Shown: positions 32,620 to 45,128, counted from the stretch's first letter. The stretch: 50,858 bases of DNA from DASXRC01 sp036506495 (GCA_036506495.1 DASXRQ010000008.1:1-50858), one strand, 5' to 3'. Made by a program: numbers and translations. The notes: generated from the letters alone by a model not told the origin.

Positions 32620-34701
32620 TCAGAACAGGTCGAGGGGGTCGACCTGGATGCGCACCGGGTCGGGCGCCTTGCGCGCGCTGCGTACGCCGGCGGCGGCGTG
32701 CAGCGCGGTGGCGAGCGCCGGCGCGTGCGCCCGGGACACCCGCACGAGCATCCGTTCGACGGGCCCATCCGGCTCGGCGCCGCCGGGCGACGCCACGGCC
32801 CGCACCGGGACCGGGCCGAGCAGCTCGGCGCCGTTCGGGAGACTGGCCGCCGCGAGCAGCTCGGCCACCGCGTCGGGCGTGCCGGTCACGCTCGCCATCC
32901 GCACCGTGGGCGGGAAGCCCAGTGCGCGGCGCTCGGCGAGTTCCCGTGCGGCGTACCAGGCGGGATTCCAGCGCAGCAGCGCCTGGACCGGCACGAGCCC
33001 GCCGTCGGCGACGATCACCACGCGGCCGCCGGCCGGGCCGGGGCGGGCTAGCGCAGCAGCGGCCATCCAGCGCCGCAGCGCCTCCTCCGCCGCTCGCAGG
33101 TCCGCGCGGGTCAGCAGGGCCCAGGTGTCGAGCAGCAGGACCGCGCCGTACCCGCCGTCCGCGGGCGGCTCGGCGCCGGGCGTGGCGACGACGACGGCCG
33201 GCCCGGCCGGCACGCCGGCGAGGACCCCGTCGCGTCCGGACGTCCGCACCGGCACGCCTGGAAACGCCCGGCCCAGCTCCTCGGCGGTACGCCGGGCGCC
33301 GGTCACCGATGCGCGCAGGCGCCGCCCGCCGCAGGACGGACACGTGTAGTCGGCCGCGACCCGGCCACACCAGCGGCACGCGGCGACCGCGTGTGACGAG
33401 CGCAGCTCGAGCGGCCCGGCGCAGTGGACGCATCGGGCCGGGGTGCGACAGTCCACACAGGACACCGATGGGAGGTAGCCGCGCCGGGGCACCTGCACGA
33501 GCACGGGCGCGTCGGCCGCGAGCGCCTCCCGGGCGGCCTGCCACGCCAGGCTCGGCAGCCGGGCCGACGCGGCCGCCGAATCGCGGGCCAGCTGCGGATC
33601 GCCGCCGGCCGGCGAGACCGCGGGCGCCCGGACGCGGACGACCTCGCGCTCCGCGGCGACCCCGCGGGCCCACCCGGTCTCGAGCAGCTGCTCTGCCTCC
33701 GCGGTGCGTCCCCACCCGCCCACCAACGCTCCCGCGTCGGCGAGCCGGGCCCGGGTGAGCAGCACCTCACGGGCGTGCGGGTACGGCGCCCGCGGCTCGG
33801 CGTACAGGTCGTCCCCGTCGTCCCAGATCGTGACCAGGCCGAGCCGCTCGACCGGTGCGAACATCGCCGCCCGCGTGCCGACGACGACGCGGGCGTGCCC
33901 CCGCCGCGCGGCCAGGAACCGCCGGTACCGCTCGGCCGGCCCGAGCGCCGCCGACAACGACACGTGCCGGTCCGGCCCGAGCGCGGCGGTCAGCGCGCCA
34001 TCGAGGCGGTCGAGGTCACGGGCGTCGGCCACCACCGCGACCACCCCCCGTCCGCTCCGGACGGTGGCGGCGGCCGCCTCGGCGAAGCGCGCCGGCCAGT
34101 CCTCGCCGGGCAGCGCCGACCAGACCGCGCGTGGTGCCCGCCCGTCCGAGAGCGCACGCAGGAACGCCGGCCCGGCCGGGTAGTCGCGCCACCCGGGCGT
34201 TGCGCCCGCCCCGCCTGCCCCGCTTGGGACGATCATGGCGTTTCCGCCGGACTCGCCGGGCGGGTCTGGCGGAAACGCCATGATCGTCCGGGATGGCGGC
34301 GGCGGGGGCGTGGCCGGCGTGGCCGCCTCGGCGCGGGCGTGCCGCGGCGGCACCGCCAGCCGGAGGACGTCGGCGAGGTTCCCGGCGTACCGGTCGGCGA
34401 CCGCTCGGGCCAGCCGGGCGACCTCCTCCGTGAGCACCGGCTCGGGCGACACCAGCCGCTCCAGGTACGCCAAGCGTCCGTCGTGCTCGGAACCGGCCGC
34501 CCGTTCGAGCAGCCAGCCGTCGACGAGCTGGCCCGCGAAGCGCACCCGCACCCGGGTACCGGGCCGCGCGCCGGCGGACAGCTCCGACGGCACGAGGTAG
34601 TCGAACGGCCGATCCAGGTGCGCCAGCGGCACGTCCACGCACACACGCGCGATGGGCAGCTCGGCCGCCGGCTGCCGGTCTCGCGCCGGGCGTTTGGTCA
34701 A
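32620..34701 (-). CDS. priA: PriA-like primosome protein lacking helicase motifs
   Basis: A homologue of the replication restart protein PriA, 693 residues. The N-terminal DNA-binding domain (about 15-110: VDVPLAHLDRPFDYLVP, GTRVRVRFAGQLVDGWLLER) is intact. The zinc-binding cysteines are present (CVDCRTPARCVHC, CRWCGRVAADYTCPSCGG), and so is the C-terminal domain (ALLRWNPAWYAARELAERRA). The Walker A loop is missing, and the Walker B region reads IWDDGDDLY instead of DEAH/DEEH; the same loss is usual in actinobacterial PriA, which is unlikely to be an ATP-driven helicase. A 63-base inverted repeat is inserted in frame near residues 138-158. Confidence 0.92.
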   Translation of the reverse strand: MTKRPARDRQPAAELPIARVCVDVPLAHLDRPFDYLVPSELSAGARPGTRVRVRFAGQLVDGWLLERAAGSEHDGRLAYLERLVSPEPVLTEEVARLARAVADRYAGNLADVLRLAVPPRHARAEAATPATPPPPPSRTIMAFPPDPPGESGGNAMIVPSGAGGAGATPGWRDYPAGPAFLRALSDGRAPRAVWSALPGEDWPARFAEAAAATVRSGRGVVAVVADARDLDRLDGALTAALGPDRHVSLSAALGPAERYRRFLAARRGHARVVVGTRAAMFAPVERLGLVTIWDDGDDLYAEPRAPYPHAREVLLTRARLADAGALVGGWGRTAEAEQLLETGWARGVAAEREVVRVRAPAVSPAGGDPQLARDSAAASARLPSLAWQAAREALAADAPVLVQVPRRGYLPSVSCVDCRTPARCVHCAGPLELRSSHAVAACRWCGRVAADYTCPSCGGRRLRASVTGARRTAEELGRAFPGVPVRTSGRDGVLAGVPAGPAVVVATPGAEPPADGGYGAVLLLDTWALLTRADLRAAEEALRRWMAAAALARPGPAGGRVVIVADGGLVPVQALLRWNPAWYAARELAERRALGFPPTVRMASVTGTPDAVAELLAAASLPNGAELLGPVPVRAVASPGGAEPDGPVERMLVRVSRAHAPALATALHAAAGVRSARKAPDPVRIQVDPLDLF
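34227..34289. repeat. 63-base inverted repeat inside priA
   Basis: The 22 bases at 34227-34248 (ending ATCATGGCGTTTCCGCC) are repeated in perfect reverse complement at 34268-34289. One mismatch and three further pairs extend the stem inward. The element is read in frame as part of a Pro/Gly-rich linker of PriA (TIMAFPPDPPGESGGNAMIV). Such an arm length is far beyond chance and suggests insertion of a small palindromic element. Confidence 0.85.
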
Positions 34702-34724
34702 CGAGGACCCGCCGCTCCCGGCCG

Positions 34725-35915
34725 CTAGGCCGCGGCGGACTTCAGGTCGGCGACGCGGTCGGTGCGCTCCCAGGTCAGGTCCGGCAGCTCCCGGCCGAAG
34801 TGGCCGTACGCCGCGGTCTGCTGGTAGATCGGGCGGAGCAGGTTCAGGTCCCGGATGATCGCGGCCGGGCGCAGGTCGAACACCTCGCCGACCGCCCGCT
34901 CGATGCGGTCAACGGGCACCACCTCGGTGCCGAACGTCTCGACGAACAGGCTCACCGGGTGCGCCTTGCCAATGGCGTACGCCACCTGCACCTCGCACCG
35001 CTCGGCGAGGCCGGCCGCGACGACGTTCTTGGCGACCCAGCGCATCGCGTACGCCGCGGAGCGGTCCACCTTGGACGGATCCTTGCCGGAGAACGCGCCC
35101 CCGCCGTGCCGCGCGTACCCGCCGTACGTGTCAACGATGATCTTTCGCCCGGTGAGCCCGGCGTCGCCCATCGGGCCGCCGATCTCGAACCGGCCGGTCG
35201 GGTTGACCAGCAACCGGTAGCCGTCGAGCTCGAGGCCCAGTCCCTCGACCTCGGGCGCGATCACGTGCTCGCGCACGTCCGGCGCGAGCAGCGAGTCCAG
35301 GGAGATGTCGGCCGCGTGCTGGCTAGAGACCACCACGGTGTTCAGCCGGACCGGCCTCAGGCCGTCGTACTCGATGGTGACCTGGGTCTTGCCGTCCGGC
35401 CGCAGGTACGGGATCGTGCCGTCCTTGCGAACGGCCGCCAGCCGCTGGGCGAGCCGATGCGCCAGAGCGATCGGCAGCGGCATGAGCTCGGGCGTCTCGG
35501 AGCACGCGAAGCCGAACATCATGCCCTGGTCGCCGGCGCCCTGAGCGTCCAGCAGGTGGTCCGACTCGCCGGTCCGCAGCTCGATGGCGCTGTCGACACC
35601 CTGGGCGATGTCCGGCGACTGCGAGCCGATCGAGACGCTCACGCCGCACGACGCGCCGTCGAAGCCCTTCTTCGACGAGTCGTACCCGATGCCCAGGATC
35701 GTGTCTCGCACGATCGACGGTATGTCGGCGTACGCCGCCGTCGTCACCTCACCCGCGACGTGCACCTGACCCGTGGTGATCAGCGTCTCCACCGCGACCC
35801 GGCTGCGGGGGTCCTGACCGATCAGCGCGTCGAGAATGCCGTCGCTGATCTGGTCTGCGATCTTGTCCGGGTGGCCCTCCGTCACGGACTCGGAGGTGAA
35901 CAGGCGGCGTGCCAC
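34725..35915 (-). CDS. metK: S-adenosylmethionine synthetase
   Basis: It makes SAM from methionine and ATP, supplying the several methyltransferases in the window. The 396-residue protein has FTSESVTEGHPDKIADQISD near the start, GAGDQGMMFGFA (about residue 115) and GGGAFSGKDPSKVDRSAAY (about 262). The GTG at 35915 is chosen because AAGGAGT lies just upstream and the product begins MARRLFTSESV. No SAM riboswitch is visible in the 83-base gap before it. Confidence 0.97.
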   Translation of the reverse strand: MARRLFTSESVTEGHPDKIADQISDGILDALIGQDPRSRVAVETLITTGQVHVAGEVTTAAYADIPSIVRDTILGIGYDSSKKGFDGASCGVSVSIGSQSPDIAQGVDSAIELRTGESDHLLDAQGAGDQGMMFGFACSETPELMPLPIALAHRLAQRLAAVRKDGTIPYLRPDGKTQVTIEYDGLRPVRLNTVVVSSQHAADISLDSLLAPDVREHVIAPEVEGLGLELDGYRLLVNPTGRFEIGGPMGDAGLTGRKIIVDTYGGYARHGGGAFSGKDPSKVDRSAAYAMRWVAKNVVAAGLAERCEVQVAYAIGKAHPVSLFVETFGTEVVPVDRIERAVGEVFDLRPAAIIRDLNLLRPIYQQTAAYGHFGRELPDLTWERTDRVADLKSAAA

Positions 35916-35998
35916 GGTACTCCTTAATGTCGATCGTGCGGTGCGCTCGGCGGCAGTGTATCCGGGCGGGCGGCCTGGTACCCGGCAAGTATGACCGG

Positions 35999-37228
35999 CT
36001 AGCGCAGCCGGGCGACGATAAGGTCCCAGACGGCGTCGGCGAGGTCCTCCTTGGGTCGCTCGTCCAGCGCCGCCGTCGTCCCGTCGGCCCCGAGCACGGT
36101 CGCCGCGTTCGCGTCGGCGCCGAAAACCTTGTCCACACCCACCTCGTTGACGACGATCAGGTCGGCACGCTTGCGCGCGAGCTTCTCGCGGCCGTTCGCG
36201 ATCGCGTCGCCCGTCGCGGGCCCGCTCGTCTCCGCCGCGAACGCGACCAGGATCTGCCCGGGACGCTTCCGCTCGCCCAGCTCGGCGGCGATGTCGGGGT
36301 TGGTGACCAGGTCCAGCGCGGGCACCCCGCCGTTCGGCGTCTTCTTGATCTTCTCGGGGGCGACGGAGGCCGGGCGGAAGTCGGCCGGAGCGGCCGCCAT
36401 CACCACCACGTCCGCGTCCGCGGCGGCCTCCAGCACCGCCTTGCGCAGCTCCTCGGCCGTGCCGACCGGGACCAGGTCGACGCCCGCGGGCACGGGCAGG
36501 GCGACGTTCGCCGAGATCAGCGTCACCCGCGCGCCCCTGGCGACCGCGGTGACCGCGAAGGCGTACCCCTGCTTGCCGGACGATCGGTTGCCGAGGAACC
36601 GGACCGGGTCGAGCGGCTCGCGGGTCCCCCCGGCGGTGACCACGACGTGCCGCCCGTTCAGGTCGGTGTCGGCGGCGGCCCCGCGGGCGAGCACGCGCCG
36701 CGCGACCGCGAAGATCGCCTCCGGCTCCGGCAGCCGGCCCTTGCCGGTGTCGACGCCGGTGAGGCGCCCCGTGGCGGGCTCGATCACGATGGCTCCCCGC
36801 GCGCGGAGCGTCGCGACGTTCGCGGCGGTCGCCGGGTGCTCCCACATCTCGGTGTGCATCGCGGGGGCGAACACGACCGGGCACCGCGCGGTGAGCAACG
36901 TGTTCGTGAGCAGGTCGTCGGCGAGACCGTGCGCCGCCCGGGCGAGCAGGTCCGCCGTCGCCGGGGCGACCACGACAAGGTCGGCCTCCCGGCCGAGCCG
37001 GACGTGTGGCACCTCGTGTGCGTCGGCCCACACGTCGTCCGCGACGGGCTCGCCGGACAGCGCCGCCCAGGTCGGGGCGCCGACGAACTTCAGCGCCGCG
37101 GCGGTGGGGACGACGCGGACCCGGTGGCCGGACTCGGTGAACAGCCGTAGCAGCTCGCAGGCCTTGTACGCGGCGATGCCGCCGCCGACTCCGAGGACGA
37201 CCCGGGTAAGCAGCGGCACAACGGTCAT
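35999..37228 (-). CDS. coaBC: bifunctional phosphopantothenoylcysteine decarboxylase / synthetase
   Basis: It carries out two coenzyme A steps: CTP-dependent addition of cysteine to phosphopantothenate, then FMN-dependent decarboxylation. The 409-residue protein has the CoaC flavoprotein domain first (VVLGVGGGIAAYKACELLRL, APATADLLARAAHGLADDLL, FAPAMHTEMWEHPAT). The CoaB synthetase domain follows from about residue 195 (VVVTAGGTREPLDPVRFLGN, SSGKQGYAFA, PEKIKKTP). It lies 16 bases after rpoZ. Confidence 0.96.
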   Translation of the reverse strand: MTVVPLLTRVVLGVGGGIAAYKACELLRLFTESGHRVRVVPTAAALKFVGAPTWAALSGEPVADDVWADAHEVPHVRLGREADLVVVAPATADLLARAAHGLADDLLTNTLLTARCPVVFAPAMHTEMWEHPATAANVATLRARGAIVIEPATGRLTGVDTGKGRLPEPEAIFAVARRVLARGAAADTDLNGRHVVVTAGGTREPLDPVRFLGNRSSGKQGYAFAVTAVARGARVTLISANVALPVPAGVDLVPVGTAEELRKAVLEAAADADVVVMAAAPADFRPASVAPEKIKKTPNGGVPALDLVTNPDIAAELGERKRPGQILVAFAAETSGPATGDAIANGREKLARKRADLIVVNEVGVDKVFGADANAATVLGADGTTAALDERPKEDLADAVWDLIVARLR

Positions 37229-37244
37229 CGGCGCGGCGGCCGAG

Positions 37245-37505
37245 CTAGGCCTCGACCGGCTCGGCGGTCAGCAGGCCATCGTTGATCTCGCGCAAGGCGA
37301 TCGACAACGGCTTCTCCTGCGGCGTGGTCTCCACCAGCGGCCCCACGTATTCCAGCAGGCCCTCGCCGAGCTGGCTGTAGTACGCGTTGACCTGCCGCGC
37401 CCGCTTCGCCGCGAAGATGACCAGCGCGTACTTCGACGAGCTCTTCTCCAACAGCTCGTCGATCGGGGGGTTCGTGATGCCTTCCGGATTGGCGGTGGTG
37501 CCCAC
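37245..37505 (-). CDS. rpoZ: RNA polymerase omega subunit
   Basis: An 86-residue assembly subunit of RNA polymerase. The conserved core is ITNPPIDELLEKSSSKYALV then IFAAKRARQVNAYY, and the C terminus contains KPLSIALREINDG. GTG start. It lies between gmk and coaBC, the standard actinobacterial order. Confidence 0.95.
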   Translation of the reverse strand: MGTTANPEGITNPPIDELLEKSSSKYALVIFAAKRARQVNAYYSQLGEGLLEYVGPLVETTPQEKPLSIALREINDGLLTAEPVEA

Positions 37506-37517
37506 TATCAGACCTTC

Positions 37518-38114
37518 TCAGCCGTGTCGGGGATGTGCGGGTGTCAATGACGAACCGAGCAATCCTACCAGTTCGTCCGCGGCACGCTCGACGTAGTCGT
37601 TGACGATGGCCACGTCGAACTCCGGTTCGGCGGTGAGTTCCTCGCGGGCGTGTTCCAGCCGTCGGCGCACGGTCTCCTGGTCGTCGGTGCCCCGGCCCGT
37701 GAGGCGCCGCTTGAGCTCGTCCCAGCTGGGCGGCTTGAGGAAAACCAGCTGGGCGTCCGGCATCGCCTCGCGAACCTGGCGGGCGCCCTGAAGATCGATC
37801 TTGAGCAGGGTGGGGATGCCGGCGGCCAGCCGGGCCAGCACCGGGCCGCGGGGGGTGCCGTAGAGGTTGCCGGCGAACTCGGCCCATTCGAGCATGGCGC
37901 CGCTGTCGACGAGGCGTTCGAACTCGGCGCGGTCGACGAAGTGGTAGTGCTTGCCCTCGACCTCGAGCGGCCGCTGCCGGCGGGTGGTGTAGGACACGGA
38001 CAGCCACACCCACGGCGCGCGCGCCCGGATCAGCTCGATCACACTGTCCTTGCCGACCCCGGACGGGCCGGACAGAACCGTGAGCCGAGCCGCCGGACGC
38101 GCGTCGTCATCCAT
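37518..38114 (-). CDS. gmk: guanylate kinase
   Basis: It phosphorylates GMP to GDP. The 198-residue protein has the P-loop LSGPSGVGKDSVIELI (about 15-30), the GMP-binding SVSYTTRRQRPLEVEGKHYHFV and the LID region RLTGRGTDDQETVRRRL. The ATG at 38114 is used. A GTG six bases upstream is also possible; since neither has a ribosome-binding site and TAGAAA lies seven bases before that GTG, a leaderless message is conceivable. Confidence 0.95.
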   Translation of the reverse strand: MDDDARPAARLTVLSGPSGVGKDSVIELIRARAPWVWLSVSYTTRRQRPLEVEGKHYHFVDRAEFERLVDSGAMLEWAEFAGNLYGTPRGPVLARLAAGIPTLLKIDLQGARQVREAMPDAQLVFLKPPSWDELKRRLTGRGTDDQETVRRRLEHAREELTAEPEFDVAIVNDYVERAADELVGLLGSSLTPAHPRHG

Positions 38115-38145
38115 GCTCACTGCTTTGTTTCTACACTGCCCCGGG

Positions 38146-38463
38146 TCAGTTCGCGGCGAACTCTCCGAGCAGTGCCTTGCGCTGCTGGTCGCCGAGGCCC
38201 CGCAGGCGGCGGCTCTCGGCGATCTTCAGTTTCTCCATGATCTGGTTTGCCCGGATCTTTCCGATGCCGGGCAGCGCCTGCAGGACGGCCGATACCTTGA
38301 GCTTGCCGACGACGTCGTCGGACTCGGCACGGTCGAGCACGGCAGCGAGGGTGGTCTTGCCCTGCTTGAGCTGCTCCTTCAGCTCAGCGCGGGCCTTGCG
38401 GATCTCCGCGGCCTTCTCCAGCGCGGCGGCGCGCTGTTCTGGGCTCAGTGACGGGAGCGGCAC
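38146..38463 (-). CDS. mihF: actinobacterial integration host factor (mIHF/sIHF)
   Basis: A 105-residue nucleoid-associated protein specific to actinobacteria that binds and constrains DNA. A long basic helix (EIRKARAELKEQLKQGKTTL) precedes a helix-two-turns-helix element with ALPGIGKIRANQIMEKLKIA and a basic SRRLRGLGDQQRKALL tail. GTG start. Known members affect development and secondary metabolism. It lies 31 bases before gmk. Confidence 0.95.
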   Translation of the reverse strand: MPLPSLSPEQRAAALEKAAEIRKARAELKEQLKQGKTTLAAVLDRAESDDVVGKLKVSAVLQALPGIGKIRANQIMEKLKIAESRRLRGLGDQQRKALLGEFAAN

Positions 38464-38591
38464 CAGTTCTCCTCAGGTCCCTCATCGCGTCGGACGGGGC
38501 CGACGCTCGGCGTGAAACATGTTTCCGCTGCAACGTGAGGTGCAACGGTTCCGGCGCCGGGAAAACTAGCGGTCAGCGGCGGTTTCGGCAA

Positions 38592-38637
38592 CGTGACCAC
38601 GCCATGATCGCGGTAATCGTGATCTGGATGCGTCACG
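38592..38637. repeat. imperfect dyad at the end of pyrF, possible terminator
   Basis: CGTGAC at 38592 and GTCACG at 38632 frame an inner hairpin ATCGCG-GTAAT-CGTGAT (38607-38623, one G-T pair). The right arm covers the pyrF stop codon. It shares the 12 bases ACGCCATGATCG with the inverted repeat inside priA. It may end the pyr transcript before mihF or be a member of a dispersed repeat family. Confidence 0.45.
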
Positions 38638-39472
38638 CGGACCGAGCCAGCGCCGCCGAGCAGGCGACCAGCGCCCGGTCCACCGCCTCCCGCAGCGCCG
38701 GCACACCCGGCCCGCGGGCGAGCACCTCGCGGGAGTACGACGGGAGCACGCCGACGCCCGTCGCACCCGCGAGCGCACGCAGAGTCTCCGGCGTGCCACC
38801 CTGGGTACCCATCCCGGGCACGAGCACCGGGCCGCCCAGCTCGGACACGTCGACCCGGTCGCCGGTGATGGTGGCTCCGAGCACGACGCCGAAGCTGCCC
38901 AAGGGCCGCACACCGGCGTTGAGCTGGGAAATCTCGTCGATCACGGCCTGCCCGACGGTCCGCCCATCGGCCGTGATCGCGCGCTGGAACCGCGCGCCCT
39001 CCGGGTTGGAGGTGAACGCGAGCACGAACACGCCGCCGGCGTGCGCGGCCGCCGCGTCGAACATCGGGCCGAGCGACCCGACCCCGAGGTAGGGGCTCGC
39101 GGTGATCGCGTCCGCGCACAGCGAGCTGGCCGGATCGAGGTACGCCGAGGCGTACGCGGCGACCGTCGAGCCGATGTCGCCGCGCTTGACGTCCAACAGG
39201 ACGAGCGCGCCAGCGTCACGCAACTGTCGGATAGTTGACTCAAGGACGGCGATGCCTGGCGACCCGAACCGCTCGTAGAACGCCGACTGCGGCTTGAAGA
39301 CCGCGACCCGATCGGCCAACGCGGTGACCACGGTCTCGCTGAACCGGGCGCAACCCTCCGCGTCGTCGGTCAGCCCCCAGGCCGCGAGCAGGCTCGCGTG
39401 CGGGTCCACGCCGACGCAGAGGGGTCCGCGCTCGGCCAGGCCCCGGGCCAGCCGCGTACCGAAGGTCTCCAT
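38633..39472 (-). CDS. pyrF: orotidine 5'-phosphate decarboxylase
   Basis: It gives UMP from OMP, the last de novo pyrimidine step. The 279-residue protein is the longer class 2 form common in actinobacteria, with LCVGVDPHASLL, FKPQSAFYERFG and the catalytic LLDVKRGDIGST (Asp, Lys, Asp). The ATG at 39472 is chosen because GAGGAGG lies nine bases upstream; an ATG at 39481 abuts that site. It is separated from pyrD by bioA. Confidence 0.95.
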   Translation of the reverse strand: METFGTRLARGLAERGPLCVGVDPHASLLAAWGLTDDAEGCARFSETVVTALADRVAVFKPQSAFYERFGSPGIAVLESTIRQLRDAGALVLLDVKRGDIGSTVAAYASAYLDPASSLCADAITASPYLGVGSLGPMFDAAAAHAGGVFVLAFTSNPEGARFQRAITADGRTVGQAVIDEISQLNAGVRPLGSFGVVLGATITGDRVDVSELGGPVLVPGMGTQGGTPETLRALAGATGVGVLPSYSREVLARGPGVPALREAVDRALVACSAALARSA

Positions 39473-39496
39473 GCTCCTCATCCTCCTCGTCCCGGG

Positions 39497-40777
39497 TCAC
39501 CCGACTGTGGCCGCCGCGGCGACCGCCCGGCCGATCGCCACGAGGTCATCGTCTCCGGTTACGTACGGCGGCATCGTGTAGACCAGGTCCCGGAACGGGC
39601 GCAGCCACACCCCGTGCGCCGCCGCGGCCCGGGTCGCCGCCGGCACGTCGACCGGGTGGTCGAGCTGCACCACGCCGATCGCGCCGAGGACGCGCACGTC
39701 CCGCACGCCGGCCGCGCCTGCGACATCGGCCAGGGCCGCGGCCAGCCCGGCCTCGATGCGCTTGACGTCGCCACGCCAGTCCCCCGCGCGTAGCAGCCCG
39801 ATCGAGGCGTTGGCGACCGCACATGCCAGTGGGTTGCCCATGAAGGTCGGCCCGTGCGCGAGCACCGGCACCGCACCGCCGGAGATTCCCTCGGCGACCT
39901 CGGTCGTGCACAGCGCCGCCGCGAGCGAGAGGTACCCGCCGGTGAGTGCCTTGCCCACGCACATCACGTCCGGGCTCACGCCGGCATGTTCGGCGGCGAA
40001 CAGCTCGCCGCTGCGTCCGAACCCGGTCGCGATCTCGTCGAAGATCAGCAGCACGTCGTACGCCTCGGTCAACTGCCGCAGGGCTCGCAGGTAGCCGGGG
40101 TGGTGGAACCGCATCCCGCCGGCGCCCTGCACGACCGGCTCAACGATCACGGCGGCGAGCTCGTCGGCGTGCCGCTCGATCGCGCCGGTGAGCTCGGCCA
40201 CGTAGCGGTCGTCCACCGGTGCGTCGAACCCCGCCGGCGGCGCCGACGCGAACACCTGCCGGGGCAGCACGTCCGTCCACAGGTGGTGCATGCCGCCGTC
40301 GGGATCGCAGACGCTCATCGGGTGGAACGTGTCGCCGTGGTAACCGCCGCGCCAGGTCGCCAACCGGTGCTTGCCGGGCCGCCCGCGGGAGCGCCAGTAC
40401 TGCAGGCACATCTTGATGGCCACCTCGACGCTCACCGAGCCGGAGTCGGCGAGGAACACGTGCCGCAGCGGCTCGGGCGCGATCTCGACGAGGGTGCTCG
40501 CGAGGCGTACCGCCGGCTCATGGGTGAGACCGCCGAACATCACGTGGCTCATCCGCTCGAGCTGATCCTGCACCGCGGTGTCCAGGGCCGGGTGCCGGTA
40601 GCCATGGATGGCCGCCCACCAGGACGACATCCCGTCCACCAGCTCACGGCCGTCGGCCAGCCGCAGCCGAACCCCCGCCGCGGACTCGACGACGTACGGC
40701 TCGGTCCGGCCGGGCATCGGCCCGTACGGGTGCCAGACGTGCGCCCGGTCCAGTGCGAGCAGCTCGTCGGGCGTCAT
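39497..40777 (-). CDS. bioA: adenosylmethionine-8-amino-7-oxononanoate aminotransferase
   Basis: A PLP enzyme of biotin synthesis using SAM as amino donor. The 426-residue protein has HVWHPYGPMPGRTEPYVVES and DGMSSWWAAIHGYRHPALD at the N terminus, which are BioA hallmarks. It also has TWRGGYHGDTFHPMSVCDPD, FDEIATGFGRSGELFAAEHA and the Schiff-base lysine in CVGKALTGGYLSL. The ATG overlaps the pyrD stop (ATGA) and pyrF follows after 24 bases, so a biotin gene lies inside the pyrimidine operon. No other bio genes are visible here. Confidence 0.94.
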   Translation of the reverse strand: MTPDELLALDRAHVWHPYGPMPGRTEPYVVESAAGVRLRLADGRELVDGMSSWWAAIHGYRHPALDTAVQDQLERMSHVMFGGLTHEPAVRLASTLVEIAPEPLRHVFLADSGSVSVEVAIKMCLQYWRSRGRPGKHRLATWRGGYHGDTFHPMSVCDPDGGMHHLWTDVLPRQVFASAPPAGFDAPVDDRYVAELTGAIERHADELAAVIVEPVVQGAGGMRFHHPGYLRALRQLTEAYDVLLIFDEIATGFGRSGELFAAEHAGVSPDVMCVGKALTGGYLSLAAALCTTEVAEGISGGAVPVLAHGPTFMGNPLACAVANASIGLLRAGDWRGDVKRIEAGLAAALADVAGAAGVRDVRVLGAIGVVQLDHPVDVPAATRAAAAHGVWLRPFRDLVYTMPPYVTGDDDLVAIGRAVAAAATVG

Positions 40778-41810
40778 CCGACCACCACCCGGGTCGCCGC
40801 CGCCCGGGCCACGTCCCGGGCCAGCGCCGGTCCGCGGTAGACGAGCCCGGTGTAGAGCTGCACGAGGCTCGCTCCCGCGTCGAAAAGGCGGGCCGCGTCG
40901 TCGGCATCGAGGATGCCGCCTACGCCGACGACGGGCAGCGCGCCGCCGGTTTCGCGGTGCACGAACGCGACCACCTCGCGGGCGCGCGCGGCGAGTGGCC
41001 GGCCGGACAGGCCGCCCCCCTCGGCGGCGAGCGCGGCGTCGGCCGGCGCCAGGCCGGTGCGCCCGAGCGTCGTGTTGGTGGCGATGACGCCGGCCGCGCC
41101 GCGGTCCAGGCACACGCGCAGCGCCTCGGCGATCGCGTGCTCGGTCAGGTCCGGCGCGAGCTTCACCAGTACCGGCTTCTCGCCGACGAGGGCACCCACA
41201 ATCGCGTCCAGGTGCGCCCGCTCCTGCAGCCGTCGCAGCCCGGGCGTGTTCGGCGACGAGACGTTGACCGCGAAGTAGTCACCGTGCTCGCGCAGCGCGC
41301 GGTACGACGCGACGTAATCGTCCACGGCCTCGTCCAGCGGCGTGGCCGTCGACTTCCCCAACGAGACCCCCAGCGGTACGCCCAGCGGCGGGCCCGCGGC
41401 GCGCAGCTCGCCCAATCGTCGGGCCAGGGTCTCGGCGCCGTCGTTGTTGAAGCCCATCCGGTTCACGATCGCCTCGCTGGACCGCAGCCGGAACAGCCGC
41501 GGCCGGGGGTTGCCCGGCTGTGCGTACCGGGTCACGGTGCCGACCTCGACGAAGCCGAAACCGAGCGCCGGCCAGGCCCGCAGCGCGACGCCGGTCTTGT
41601 CCATGCCCGCGGCGAGCCCGACCGGGTTCGGGAAGTTCAGCCCGAAGACTGTGCGCGGTGCCGACCCGCCGTACCGGCGGCGCAACGCGGCGAGCGCCGC
41701 CGGCCGGACGGACAGGGCGGCCAGGCGGCGCAGCGTCCACTCGTGGGCGGCCTCCGCGTCGCCGCCACCGATCCGGAACAGTACCGGGCGGACCGCCCGC
41801 TCGAAGAACG

Positions 41811-41814
<4 letters not shown>
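40774..41814 (-). CDS. pyrD: dihydroorotate dehydrogenase (quinone), class 2
   Basis: A membrane-associated flavoenzyme oxidising dihydroorotate to orotate with quinone. The 346-residue protein has an N-terminal amphipathic part (FFERAVRPVLFRIGGGDAEA), VGLAAGMDKTGVALRAW, the catalytic-serine NVSSPNTPGLR of class 2, and VGVGGILDADDAARLFDAGA. GTG start overlapping the carB stop (GTGA); coupled to bioA downstream. Confidence 0.96.

Positions 41815-45120
<3,306 letters not shown>

Positions 45121-45128
<8 letters not shown>

Noticed and set aside
32620..34701. priA as a degraded pseudogene because ATPase motifs are missing
   Set aside because: The frame is open over 693 codons, zinc and DNA-binding parts are intact, and loss of the ATPase motifs is the norm in actinobacteria.
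35916..35998. SAM riboswitch before metK
   Set aside because: The 83-base gap is too short and lacks the conserved GA-rich and kink-turn elements.
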